From Sinorhizobium medicae (GTDB taxonomy: Bacteria; Pseudomonadota; Alphaproteobacteria; Rhizobiales; Rhizobiaceae), in the NCBI RefSeq assembly GCF_007827695.1, contig NZ_VITA01000015.1:1-64000 (forward strand): a stretch of DNA of 64,000 nucleotides, given 5' to 3'. The notes beneath the pieces were generated by a model, which was not told where the DNA came from, did no database searches, and saw only the letters and a program-made list of their open reading frames with translations. The translations under genes and the position numbers were made by a program. The stretch's first letter is position 1. The number at the start of each line of letters is the position of its first letter. Positions 24,063 through 32,302 of the stretch are shown in pieces.

Positions 24063-24180
24063 TCGTGATCGCAGATGCTTGTGCACTCCCGGAAGGAGCC
24101 GGCCTCCGGACGTGACGTTGCAGACACAAAGTTGTGTTACTCTGGGAACTCGACTTTCACGGCATCTCTGCTTCTATCAT

Positions 24181-24387
24181 ATGCAGCTGTTTCACATCTG
24201 GCGAAGGGGGCGGAAGGTGGTCCACGATCGGGATAAAAGGCGCAAGCGTCGCCGTCACGTCCTCCGGTTCTTTTCAGCGCTCGCTTTACCTGCCCTCCTG
24301 CTTGGCTCGGCGATCGCGGCGGCGGAATGGGCCACGCCGGATCCACCCGTGCGCGCGGACGCTCCAAAGGCGGGAAACCGCCGGTGA
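24181..24387 (+). CDS. Possible small membrane protein
   Basis: A 68-codon frame with a very basic N-terminal half (RRGRKVVHDRDKRRKRRRH) followed by one hydrophobic segment (FFSALALPALLLGSAIAAA) and a short polar tail. It has no clear ribosome-binding site, and an internal GTG at 24217 is an alternative start. The plus-strand EcfG-like motif at 24036-24060 could serve it. Apart from this frame and the sites listed, I see nothing in 24003-24459. Confidence 0.3.
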   Translation: MQLFHIWRRGRKVVHDRDKRRKRRRHVLRFFSALALPALLLGSAIAAAEWATPDPPVRADAPKAGNRR

Positions 24388-24438
24388 AATCTTCGTCGGA
24401 AAACCAGCCTGGAACATCTTTGCGACTCGTGTGTTGAG

Positions 24439-24456
24439 CGCTCCTGAGCAGGAGCG
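24439..24456 (+). promoter_or_regulatory. Palindrome covering the ribosome-binding site of the SIR2 gene
   Basis: CGCTCCTG and CAGGAGCG form 8-bp arms around AG. The right arm contains the GGAG (24451-24454) that serves the ATG at 24460. As RNA it could hide the ribosome-binding site; as DNA it could be an operator. Confidence 0.6.
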
Positions 24457-24459
24457 AAT

Positions 24460-25278
24460 ATGAAGGAGCACATCCAGCAGATCGTTTCGGCGCTGAAGCG
24501 CCGGCATGCGGTGCTGTTTGTCGGAGCGGGCGTGTCGATGAGTGTCGGCTTGCCCTCCTGGAAAACGCTGGTCGATCATATGCTGAGCGAGCTGCGGCTC
24601 GACGAGTCCGTCATGCGTGATCCCGACATTTCGTATCAGACGATTGCCGAATGCTATCGCCTGGAACATGGAAACATTGCCTCGCTTTGCGAATGGATGC
24701 GGCACAACTGGCGCATCTCGCCGGAGCGCATCAAACGATCGGAGTTACATCGGTTGATCGTCGAGCTCGACTTCCCGGTGATCTACACGACCAACTACGA
24801 CAGCAATTTGGAAAGCGCCTACGACGTTTACGGCAAGCGCTACGCAAAGATCAGCCATGTGCGTGACATCGCCTCCGCGCCGGCCGGCGTCACGCGGATC
24901 ATCAAGTATCATGGCGACTTCGACGATGACGACACGCTCATCCTGACCGAAACGGACTATTTCAACCGGCTGTCCTTCGAATCCCCGCTCGACGTCCGCT
25001 TTCGCAGCGACGCTCTGGAAGCAACTGTGCTGTTCGTCGGCTACAGCATGTCTGACCTGAACATCCGCCTGCTTCTCCACCGCATCTGGAGCACCTGGCA
25101 GAGATCAGGTCACGAAAAGGATCGGCCGGCCTCCTATGTCTTCATGTATCGGCCCAATCCGGTCCAGAAAGCGGTTCTCGGCAAATGGGGCGTGACCGTT
25201 CTCGCCGGCGAAGGCGACGATCCGCAGCAATCGCTTCTGGCCTTCACCCGAAGCCTCCGCACTGAACTCGGTGGTTAG
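24460..25278 (+). CDS. SIR2-domain protein (SIR2_2 type)
   Basis: A 272-residue single-domain protein. Sirtuin-fold NAD-binding motifs are visible: GAGVSMSVG at residues 22-30, TTNYD at 110-114, KYHGD at 149-153 with a possible catalytic histidine H151, and VGYSMSD at 193-199. There are no zinc-ribbon cysteines, so it is not a classical deacetylase; it resembles SIR2 domains of bacterial defence systems, which hydrolyse NAD. No partner gene (Argonaute, HerA or sensor) is adjacent, so a defence role is only a suggestion. Its 3' end overlaps the end of the convergent wgaJ gene by 4 bp. Confidence 0.82.
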   Translation: MKEHIQQIVSALKRRHAVLFVGAGVSMSVGLPSWKTLVDHMLSELRLDESVMRDPDISYQTIAECYRLEHGNIASLCEWMRHNWRISPERIKRSELHRLIVELDFPVIYTTNYDSNLESAYDVYGKRYAKISHVRDIASAPAGVTRIIKYHGDFDDDDTLILTETDYFNRLSFESPLDVRFRSDALEATVLFVGYSMSDLNIRLLLHRIWSTWQRSGHEKDRPASYVFMYRPNPVQKAVLGKWGVTVLAGEGDDPQQSLLAFTRSLRTELGG

Positions 25279-26177
25279 ATCGTTTCACTGGAAGTGCTTT
25301 GAACGAGCCGCCTTACGGTGCACTCAACCGAATATTGCCAGGGGGGCATCGACCAGCGGAAAGCCGCGGTGAATTTGGCGCTCGACAGCGAGGAATTAAT
25401 TGGGCGTCTTGCGGGCGTGGGAAAGGCGCTGGTCGCGACATCTCGAACATGCGCCCATGGACCGCCTAAAGCGTGGCTTGCCGAAAGAGCGTGCCGCGCC
25501 AGATCCGCTCTGCTGGCGGTGCCCGCGCCGACAAGATGATAGAGACCGAAAACGAAATCCCGGCCGGACCGTGTCAGCTGTGCGGAAATGCCCAGGATCG
25601 CATCCGCAAGATCGAGCGCCGATGTCGGATTCCCCCACTGGTCCGCGACGACCGCGATCTCCTCGCGCTCCCCGGCGAGCCGCAGTATGGTCTTGATGAA
25701 ATTCTTCCCGAAAGGACTATAGACCCAGCCCGTGCGCAGAATGACATGGCGGGGATTCGCCTCGGCAACGGCCAGTTCGCCGGCAAGCTTGGAGGCGCCA
25801 TAGACACTGAACGGAGCCGGCATATCGTCCTCCGCGTAGCTTCCGTGTTTGCTCCCGTCGAAGACATAATCGGTCGAGACATGGAGAACCGGCGCCCCGA
25901 GGGAGGCAGCCGCTCCGGCGACCGCCTCGGCCCCGAACGCATTGACTGCAAAGGCCGTCTCCGGCTCGCCTTCGGCCTGATCGACAGCCGTAAAGGCCGC
26001 GGCGGACACGACGAGATCCGGCCGGTGCGGTTCGATCGCCGCCAGGATCGTTGGAGGGTCCGTCAGGTCCAGCTGCGGCCGCCCGATCAGGATGACTTCA
26101 GTTCCAGGCAGTCCGCGTGCCTGTTCGAGCAGGCTGCGGGCCAACTGACCTTTGCAACCTGTCACGACAATTCTCAC
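25275..26177 (-). CDS. wgaJ: dTDP-4-dehydrorhamnose reductase (WgaJ/ExpA10, RmlD)
   Basis: The last enzyme of dTDP-L-rhamnose synthesis, reducing dTDP-4-keto-rhamnose. The 300-residue protein is an RmlD-type Rossmann protein: TGCKGQLARSL at residues 6-16, STDYVFDG near 100, and YGASKLAGE (catalytic Tyr and Lys) near 126. The start overlaps the wgaI stop. It is the last gene of the wga operon. The C-terminal tail is encoded across DNA shared with the end of the convergent SIR2 gene and may be slightly atypical. Confidence 0.93.
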   Translation of the reverse strand: MRIVVTGCKGQLARSLLEQARGLPGTEVILIGRPQLDLTDPPTILAAIEPHRPDLVVSAAAFTAVDQAEGEPETAFAVNAFGAEAVAGAAASLGAPVLHVSTDYVFDGSKHGSYAEDDMPAPFSVYGASKLAGELAVAEANPRHVILRTGWVYSPFGKNFIKTILRLAGEREEIAVVADQWGNPTSALDLADAILGISAQLTRSGRDFVFGLYHLVGAGTASRADLARHALSASHALGGPWAHVRDVATSAFPTPARRPINSSLSSAKFTAAFRWSMPPWQYSVECTVRRLVQSTSSETI

Positions 26178-27244
26178 GCCACGCTCCGATGCAGCCCGCC
26201 GATGCGGGATCCCGAATGGCGTTCACGTCGGATCGGCTCCCACCACCAGCGGTTTGCGAGGAACCAGTCGACCGTCTCGCTCAACCCCGCCTCGAAGCTC
26301 CGCTTCGGTCTCCAGCCGAGCTCACGCTCGACCTTCGAAGGATCGATCGCATAGCGCCGGTCGTGACCGGGACGGTCGGGGACAAGGGTGATGAGGTCCC
26401 TGTAGCTGCCGCCGCCCTTGCGCGGCAATTTCATGTCTATGAGATCGCAGATGCTCTCCATGACCGAGAGATTATTGCGCTCGGCACGGGCGCCGATATT
26501 ATAGCTTTCCCCTGGTCTGCCCTGGCTTATGACCAGGTCCAGGGCAGCTGCGTGATCGTCCACATGGAGCCAATCGCGGACATTCGCTCCGGAGCCATAG
26601 AGCGGCAAAGGCTCTTCCTCTATGGCATTGATGATCGTCAGTGGGATCAGCTTTTCCGGGAAATGGAATGGGCCGTAATTGTTGGAGCAATTCGAGACGA
26701 CCACCGGCAAGCCGTAGGTGCGATGCCAGGCGCGCGCAAAATGATCCGCCGCCGCCTTTGAAGCCGCGTAAGGCGACGAGGGCGCGTAACGGCTCTCCTC
26801 GGAGAAGATGCCCCGGTTGAACGGGAGGTCGCCGAAGACCTCGTCGGTCGAGACATGATGGAAGCGGAAACGCTCCTGCCCTTCGAGGCCGAGCCCGGAC
26901 CAATAGGCGAGTGCCGCGTTAAGCAGCCGTACCGTGCCGAGGACGTTCGTCTCCATGAAAAGGTCGGGGCCTTCGATAGAACGGTCGACATGGCTCTCGG
27001 CAGCAAGATGCATGATCGCGTCCACGCGCTCCCGGCGCATGATCTGCAGCAGGACCTTTTCGTCGAGAATGTCGGCACGGTAGAAGGCATAGCGCGGGTC
27101 GCCTTCCACCGCTCGCAATGACGCAAGGCTGCCGGCATAGGTCAGTTTGTCAACATTGACCACGCGCTCCGCCCCGCATCGGATCAGATGCCGGCAGACC
27201 GCCGAACCAATGAAACCCGCGCCACCCGTTACCAAGACTCGCAT
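26174..27244 (-). CDS. wgaI: dTDP-glucose 4,6-dehydratase (WgaI/ExpA9, RmlB)
   Basis: Converts dTDP-glucose to dTDP-4-keto-6-deoxyglucose. The 356-residue protein from the ATG at 27244 (GGGGAGAAGCC upstream) shows GGAGFIGSAV at residues 7-16, the STDEVFGDL catalytic segment near 133-141, and the YAASKA motif near 160, the usual extended-SDR set for RmlB. It overlaps wgaJ by 4 bp. The preceding gene wgaH ends 11 bp upstream, so the rml-type genes are tightly coupled. Confidence 0.95.
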   Translation of the reverse strand: MRVLVTGGAGFIGSAVCRHLIRCGAERVVNVDKLTYAGSLASLRAVEGDPRYAFYRADILDEKVLLQIMRRERVDAIMHLAAESHVDRSIEGPDLFMETNVLGTVRLLNAALAYWSGLGLEGQERFRFHHVSTDEVFGDLPFNRGIFSEESRYAPSSPYAASKAAADHFARAWHRTYGLPVVVSNCSNNYGPFHFPEKLIPLTIINAIEEEPLPLYGSGANVRDWLHVDDHAAALDLVISQGRPGESYNIGARAERNNLSVMESICDLIDMKLPRKGGGSYRDLITLVPDRPGHDRRYAIDPSKVERELGWRPKRSFEAGLSETVDWFLANRWWWEPIRRERHSGSRIGGLHRSVA

Positions 27245-27255
27245 GGCTTCTCCCC

Positions 27256-27819
27256 TCATGCGGTGAACTCGAATAAATTGGATTCGTTGAGTAATGCTGC
27301 GTTCCTGTCTTTCGCGGACAGTTGCAGGCGATCGGCAGCCACTGGCCAGCCTATTCCTATCGCAGGGTCATCGAAGCGGATCGACCGCTCGTGTTCCGCG
27401 CTGTAATGCTCGGTGACCTTGTAGAGAACTTCCGTCTCCGGCTCGAGCGTGACGAACCCGTGTGCGAAGCCGGCGGGCACCAGGATCTGGTTCCATCTCT
27501 CGGCCGAGAGTTCGAGACCGAGCCACTTTGCGAAGCTCGGCGAACCCTTGCGGATGTCGACAACGACGTCGAATACCCGGCCCCGCACGACGCGAACGAG
27601 CTTCGCCTGCGCCTTGGGCGGAAGTTGATAATGCAGCCCCCGAAGGGTACCTGCCAATGCCGAGTAGGAATGATTGTCCTGCACGAAGCTGAGCTCGACT
27701 CCTTGGGCGGCCAGGGTCTCCGCATTGAAGGTTTCCGAAAAGAAGCCCCGTTCGTCACCGAATTTCCGCGGCACGATCTCCAGCACGCCACCAAGGGACA
27801 ACGGCCTCACTTCAAGCAT
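27256..27819 (-). CDS. wgaH: dTDP-4-dehydrorhamnose 3,5-epimerase (WgaH/ExpA8, RmlC)
   Basis: Epimerises dTDP-4-keto-6-deoxyglucose at C3 and C5. The 187-residue length is normal for RmlC. The cupin fold is evident, with FSETFN, the QDNHSYS segment, TLRGLHYQ (catalytic His), [11 protein letters not shown] and FAHGFVTL. The ATG at 27819 lies 8 bp inside the end of wgaG, so the two are translationally coupled. A long upstream extension of the frame lies wholly within wgaG and is not coding. Confidence 0.94.
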   Translation of the reverse strand: MLEVRPLSLGGVLEIVPRKFGDERGFFSETFNAETLAAQGVELSFVQDNHSYSALAGTLRGLHYQLPPKAQAKLVRVVRGRVFDVVVDIRKGSPSFAKWLGLELSAERWNQILVPAGFAHGFVTLEPETEVLYKVTEHYSAEHERSIRFDDPAIGIGWPVAADRLQLSAKDRNAALLNESNLFEFTA

Positions 27820-28693
27820 CTGCCAGTTCCCTAATCCGCCTCTGGAGATAGAACGCATAATCATTCTTGCCGAGCAGGTTGGCACGCTCGAGCACCTGAT
27901 CGGCCGAGACGTAACCGAGCTCGAAGGCGATCTCCTCGGGGCACATGATCTTGACCCCCTGCCGATGCTCGATCGCGCGCACGAAGGAAGCGGCATCGTG
28001 CAGGCTTTGGTGCGTGCCCGTGTCGAGCCATGCAAAACCCCGCCCAAGGCGGCATACGTGCAGGTCACCGCGCTCCAGATAGGCGCGGTTTACGTCAGTG
28101 ATTTCCAACTCGCCGCGCGCTGAAGGTTTGATTGAAGAAGCTATCTCAACGACGCTGTTTTCATAGAAATAAAGGCCTGTCACGGCCCAGCTCGATCGTG
28201 CCCGCGCGGGCTTTTCCTCGATCGTCTCCGCCCGCCCCGTATTGCCATCGAAGCTTACGACGCCGTAGCGCTCGGGGTCATCGACGCGGTAGGCGAAGAT
28301 CGTTGCACCGCTCGCCCGGGCCGTGGCCGCGCTGCACAGCTCGGGCAGGCCCGCGCCGTAGAAAATATTATCGCCGAGGATAAGGGCGACAGCGCTATCG
28401 CCGATAAAGTCCCGGCCGATCACGAAGGCCTCGGCAAGTCCATTCGGCTCCGGCTGCTCCGCATAGGAGATCGCGAGGCCGAACTGGCTCCCGTCGCCAA
28501 GGAGTTCTTCAAACAGCGGCCGGTCCCTGGGCATGGTGATCACCAGGATCTCGCGTATGCCCGCCAGCATCAGCGTACCGAGCGGGTAGTAGATCATCGG
28601 CTTGTCGTGTACGGGGAGCAATTGCTTCGAGACCGAAATCGTCACGGGGTAAAGCCGGGTTCCCCGGCCGCCTGCAAGGATGATGCCTCTCAT
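27812..28693 (-). CDS. wgaG: Glucose-1-phosphate thymidylyltransferase (WgaG/ExpA7, RmlA)
   Basis: Makes dTDP-glucose from dTTP and glucose-1-phosphate, the first step of the dTDP-sugar branch. The 293-residue protein begins [18 protein letters not shown], the nucleotidyltransferase signature, and has [17 protein letters not shown] and the LGDNIFYG acidic metal site. The start at 28693 matches the family and has GAAGG upstream; an ATG at 28720 would overlap wgaF. The four genes wgaG-wgaJ form a complete rmlACBD-type pathway. Confidence 0.95.
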   Translation of the reverse strand: MRGIILAGGRGTRLYPVTISVSKQLLPVHDKPMIYYPLGTLMLAGIREILVITMPRDRPLFEELLGDGSQFGLAISYAEQPEPNGLAEAFVIGRDFIGDSAVALILGDNIFYGAGLPELCSAATARASGATIFAYRVDDPERYGVVSFDGNTGRAETIEEKPARARSSWAVTGLYFYENSVVEIASSIKPSARGELEITDVNRAYLERGDLHVCRLGRGFAWLDTGTHQSLHDAASFVRAIEHRQGVKIMCPEEIAFELGYVSADQVLERANLLGKNDYAFYLQRRIRELADA

Positions 28694-28716
28694 GGGATTG
28701 CCTTCGCTCGCCGACA

Positions 28717-29889
28717 TCATCGTGCTCGCGCTCCGGCAGACTCGAGCGGGCTGAGTGCGGTGGCCGCGTCCGGGCTGAGCTTGCCGCAGCGCCAGAGACT
28801 ATAGGAAGGCTCGCTGTCCCAGTCGTAATAGTAGGCAGCCGTCAGCCGGCCTGCCTCGATAAATTCGCCGAAAGCAGCGCGCGTGGCGCCGATCGCCTTT
28901 CCTCGCGATCGATCATCCACGGGGCACGAGCGCGCCGTATTTGCGATCCCCCATTCGGTGACCCAGCAGGACCTGCCCGTGGCCGCCGGTTGGCAGAACT
29001 CAAGGAGGCTTCTGACGCGCGCGGCGATGGCAGGCGCCGCTTTCCTGCCGGGGTAGATGTGGATGCCATAGGCATCCACCAGGCTATCGATGCCACGCTC
29101 TTGAAGAAGCGCTACGAGTTGGTGGGGATCGAGCCTTTCCATCCCGCGCCTGTCGGCCTCAGCGGCACTCATATCCGAGAGGCCAGCGGAAATGACGGCT
29201 GCATCGCGGCTATGCGTGGTCCGGCGCACCTCCGATCGGGTGATCGCGACCGCCTGCACGTAATTGTCGAGGCCGCGCTCGAAGCCAGCCCGGTCCTGAA
29301 GTTCGCCGAGGCTGCGCGGGGTCCGGGTGCCCGGTTTGCGAAAAACGGCAAGGTCGCCGTTATATCCGGCGTAGTTGATCTCGTTCCCGGGCTCGATCGC
29401 TTCGAGACGAATTCCCAGGGCGTCGATACGCCGAAGCGCATCATGCAGTTCCCTGCGGTATCGCGCGAGATCAAGATCCGATAATCGATAGACATCCCAG
29501 ATGCGGCCATGGCCCGTTCTCGGACCTGCGCTCTGCGGATAGTAGCTTTTGTTGCCCAGCTGGATTTCCAGAAGGATACGCAGGCCCAGCCGGTGAGCGA
29601 TCGCCAGCGCCTCAATGCTCTCGTCGATCGGACGCGAAAGCGAAAGGCGGATATCAGTGGCGCCGCTCATGGCGATGTCCTTCAAAACCTTCTCCTGTTC
29701 GCTGCGGGGCAGCCAGGCGAGATTCATCCGGTTGATTCCGATACGAACCGCCGGCACTTCGCCGGCATGCGCCGGTGCCGTGAGTGCCAGCAACGCGGTA
29801 AGGAGAAGTGCTCCAGCCCTATGTTTCTGCGCAATTCCGGACGGAAAACCGCTGCGCACTTTTCCTGGAATTGCTCTAGAGCCCGACAT
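28717..29889 (-). CDS. wgaF: Exported glycoside-hydrolase-fold protein (WgaF/ExpA6)
   Basis: A 390-residue protein with a signal peptide and a TIM-barrel glycosidase domain. Clan-A style catalytic residues can be placed: the acid/base E170 in [10 protein letters not shown] and the nucleophile E312 in WVTEWGIAN. It may trim or process galactoglucan in the periplasm; in S. meliloti ExpA6 has no firm function that I recall. The first ~24 codons are encoded by a copy of the RIME-like repeat (29831-29874), which supplies the basic n-region before the hydrophobic [13 protein letters not shown]. No start codon exists between the repeat and the hydrophobic core, so the repeat must be translated. The start (29889, or 29901) lies inside the end of wgaE. 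Confidence 0.8.
   Translation of the reverse strand: MSGSRAIPGKVRSGFPSGIAQKHRAGALLLTALLALTAPAHAGEVPAVRIGINRMNLAWLPRSEQEKVLKDIAMSGATDIRLSLSRPIDESIEALAIAHRLGLRILLEIQLGNKSYYPQSAGPRTGHGRIWDVYRLSDLDLARYRRELHDALRRIDALGIRLEAIEPGNEINYAGYNGDLAVFRKPGTRTPRSLGELQDRAGFERGLDNYVQAVAITRSEVRRTTHSRDAAVISAGLSDMSAAEADRRGMERLDPHQLVALLQERGIDSLVDAYGIHIYPGRKAAPAIAARVRSLLEFCQPAATGRSCWVTEWGIANTARSCPVDDRSRGKAIGATRAAFGEFIEAGRLTAAYYYDWDSEPSYSLWRCGKLSPDAATALSPLESAGARAR
29831..29874. repeat. RIME-like repeat inside the start of wgaF
   Basis: The unit runs from GCAATTCC to GGAATTGC with GGACGGAAAACCGCTGCGCA inside, almost identical to 3741-3783. Unlike that copy it is within a reading frame: it encodes residues of the WgaF signal peptide. 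Confidence 0.85.
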
Positions 29890-31048
29890 GAGCCAGAGCA
29901 TTTCGGAAGTTGGTCTCGCACGCCGAATACCGGTCGATGACCGCCTGCGAGTCGATTTTGGACAGAAAGCTCGAAAGATAGGCCTTCCTGTCCGCCTCCC
30001 GGTTCCAGATCGCCGCTTCCATGTAGGGGAATCCGATAAACTCCAGCATTTCCCGCATGCGGTCGTCGACCGCGATCATGAGCGAAGGAACGCCCGCCTG
30101 CATGCCGATGATGCAGCCGTGAAAGCGGCGGCCGAAGCAGAGATCCCGCGTGGAGACCCAGCTTCGCCACTGATTGGTATCGAAGAACACCAACAGCTCG
30201 TGCTTACGCTGCCACTTTTCCGAATGCTTGTAAGCGGTCTCGCCAGTAATGCGCCCGCTCGCGCGGTCGTAAACAGGCAGGTCGTCATCCACGGGAAGGG
30301 AAAGATTGTAGGCGACCACCTCGTCCTGGATGACATAGCTCGCAACGCTTTCCGGCTTCAGTAGTGCGTGGGCGTCGACGATCGTGTCGGCAACGCTTCC
30401 GAGATAGCCTCCGAAGGCGATCTTCTGCGACGAGGCGAGCTCCGGATTGGCCAGCGCGGTGAGCGAACGCTTCATCTCGACCGGCGCAAAGAAGAGCGAA
30501 GGGCAGCCCGTCGGCTTGACGAACTTCATACCCTGCTCCCGCAGGAACTCGGCGGTGAAGTAGCCGCGCGTGAGGAAGAAGCTCTCCTTTTTCTTCAGAA
30601 CCTCAAGGAACTTGAGCGTGCCGGAAGGCAGGTTTTCCTTGAGCCCTTCCCTCCGCTGAATGCCGATCCCCATGATCACCACCGGCATGTTCAGCTTCTG
30701 AAATACCTCTGCTTCCAGATCGGCCGAATAGCCGGGACGCAGAAGGTTGGCCGAAGCGAACACGCAGATGTCGAATTCCTCATTTAGGCGCTCATAAACC
30801 TCATCGGAGTTCCGGCTATTGACGAGGTGCCAGAAAGGCAAATAGGTGACGTCGTGCCCGCGCAGGGCATGGGCCGCGCCCTCGCCGATCAGGTAGTTGC
30901 CGGTATTGGCGATCTTCTTGACCTGATCGATCAGTTCCTTCTTGGTTCTGACCTCATCGAAATAGGGCCTGTGGCGGACCTCGGCGCCGTTTACGCCCGA
31001 GACGGTTCGCTGCAGATAGGACGGGATACCCGTAAGCAAGATACGCAT
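29876..31048 (-). CDS. wgaE: Polysaccharide pyruvyl transferase family protein (WgaE/ExpA5)
   Basis: A 390-residue member of the PS_pyruv_trans family, which adds ketal-linked pyruvate to sugars of bacterial polysaccharides; galactoglucan is pyruvylated. Shared family segments include TGNYLIGEGA, FDICVFASANLLRPG, MGIGIQRR, FFLTRGYFTAEFL, KPTGCPSLF, FGRRFHGCIIGMQAGVPSLMIA. The ATG at 31048 (MRILLTGIPS) is preferred over 31075. It is a clear paralogue of WgaD just upstream, with the same motifs in the same order. Which of the two is active, or whether they differ in acceptor, is not known from sequence. Confidence 0.88.
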   Translation of the reverse strand: MRILLTGIPSYLQRTVSGVNGAEVRHRPYFDEVRTKKELIDQVKKIANTGNYLIGEGAAHALRGHDVTYLPFWHLVNSRNSDEVYERLNEEFDICVFASANLLRPGYSADLEAEVFQKLNMPVVIMGIGIQRREGLKENLPSGTLKFLEVLKKKESFFLTRGYFTAEFLREQGMKFVKPTGCPSLFFAPVEMKRSLTALANPELASSQKIAFGGYLGSVADTIVDAHALLKPESVASYVIQDEVVAYNLSLPVDDDLPVYDRASGRITGETAYKHSEKWQRKHELLVFFDTNQWRSWVSTRDLCFGRRFHGCIIGMQAGVPSLMIAVDDRMREMLEFIGFPYMEAAIWNREADRKAYLSSFLSKIDSQAVIDRYSACETNFRNALAHVGL

Positions 31049-31088
31049 CGATACACCTGAGATTGGAGCCAGCACACGCTCATGAAAA

Positions 31089-32267
31089 CTATTGACCTAT
31101 TCCGATCTCTCTGAGCGCCGAGCGGAACGTGCGCTCGCGATCGGAATATCTGTCGACCAGTTCGGATGCGTTCAGTCCGGCCAAGTGGTCGGCGACGAAT
31201 TCAGCCCGGTTATCCGCCTTGTCGACCTCGACGGCGTCGATCGCCGGCAGCCCGGTATAGCCGAGCATCTCGCGCATCCGGTCGTCTACTGCCACCATCA
31301 GGCTAGGCACGGCTGCCTGCATGGCGATAATCGAGCCGTGGAAGCGTCGGCCGAAATTGAAATCCATGGAAGAAGCCCAGGCGCGCCACTGGTTCGTGTC
31401 GAAGAAGGTACGGACGTCGAAGGGCGTCTTCAGCCGTTCCGTGCCCGGATAACTCAGCTCACCGAGCATCACTCCCGAGGCGGAATCGTACACCCGTCCA
31501 TCGCCGTTCGCTTCCACGTTCATGTCGAAGTGAAGGAATTCGTCCTGAATAACGTATTGGGGACGCGAACCCTCCGGCGCCAGTGCCGCGGCATCGACGA
31601 TGCAGTCGTGATTGGCACCTAGATAACCGGAAAAGATCGTCCGCGCCTTGCCCACCGGTACCTTTGGCAGCTTCTTCAGGGAGGCGCGCATATTGTGCGG
31701 CATCAGATAGATGGAAGGGCATCCGGTCGGCTGGACGTAGGAGAAACCCTGATCCTTGAGGAAGCCTGCCGTCTCGAAGCCACGCGTCAGGAAATAGTGC
31801 TCGCGCTCCTTAAGAACGTCGAGAAGCCGCTTCGTGCCTTCCGGAAGGCTGTTTTCCAGGTCCCGCCGGTTCTGCAGCCCGATGCCGAGCATGACGATCG
31901 GCATTTTGAGCTTGCCCAGCACTTCCGCCTCGGCATCCGCTGACAGGCCCTTTCGCAAAAGGTTCGCGCAGGTGAACACGCAGATGTCGAAATTGGCATT
32001 GAACTCCTCGAGGCCGACGCCGTTCTGGCTGCAATTGTAAAGGTGCCAAAACGGCACCTGCTTCGCATGCGGGGCAATCGCCCGCAGCGCCCCCTCGCCG
32101 ATCAGATAATTGCCGGTATTGCTGATATTGCGAAGCTCCTGCAGGAACTCCTCCTTCGTTTCGGGCTGTTTCTGCCGCTCCGAATAGGAGACGGATAATC
32201 CCTGCGCGCCGTTGGCGAGGCGCGTGTAGTGACCAGGAATTCCCGTCACGAGGATCCGTGGACGCAT
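31089..32267 (-). CDS. wgaD: Polysaccharide pyruvyl transferase family protein (WgaD/ExpA4)
   Basis: A 392-residue protein paralogous to WgaE: both open with an RILxTGIP strand and share TGNYLIGEGA, FDICVF, GIGLQNRRDLENSLP, YFLTRGFETA, PTGCPS, TFFDTNQWRAW and FGRRFHGSIIAMQAAVPSLMVAVDDRMREML. Its role would be transfer of pyruvate from phosphoenolpyruvate onto the galactose of the repeat unit. It lies 35 bp after wgaB and 40 bp before wgaE in the same operon. Confidence 0.88.
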   Translation of the reverse strand: MRPRILVTGIPGHYTRLANGAQGLSVSYSERQKQPETKEEFLQELRNISNTGNYLIGEGALRAIAPHAKQVPFWHLYNCSQNGVGLEEFNANFDICVFTCANLLRKGLSADAEAEVLGKLKMPIVMLGIGLQNRRDLENSLPEGTKRLLDVLKEREHYFLTRGFETAGFLKDQGFSYVQPTGCPSIYLMPHNMRASLKKLPKVPVGKARTIFSGYLGANHDCIVDAAALAPEGSRPQYVIQDEFLHFDMNVEANGDGRVYDSASGVMLGELSYPGTERLKTPFDVRTFFDTNQWRAWASSMDFNFGRRFHGSIIAMQAAVPSLMVAVDDRMREMLGYTGLPAIDAVEVDKADNRAEFVADHLAGLNASELVDRYSDRERTFRSALREIGIGQ

Positions 32268-32302
32268 GCAATCGACCCTTCTTTTCTTAAATCGGCGGGG
32301 CC

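Noticed and set aside
24460-25278. A multi-gene antiphage island centred on the SIR2 protein
   Set aside because: The neighbours are a stress group and the conserved wga operon; no Argonaute, helicase, nuclease or sensor gene is adjacent. Only a stand-alone role is proposed.
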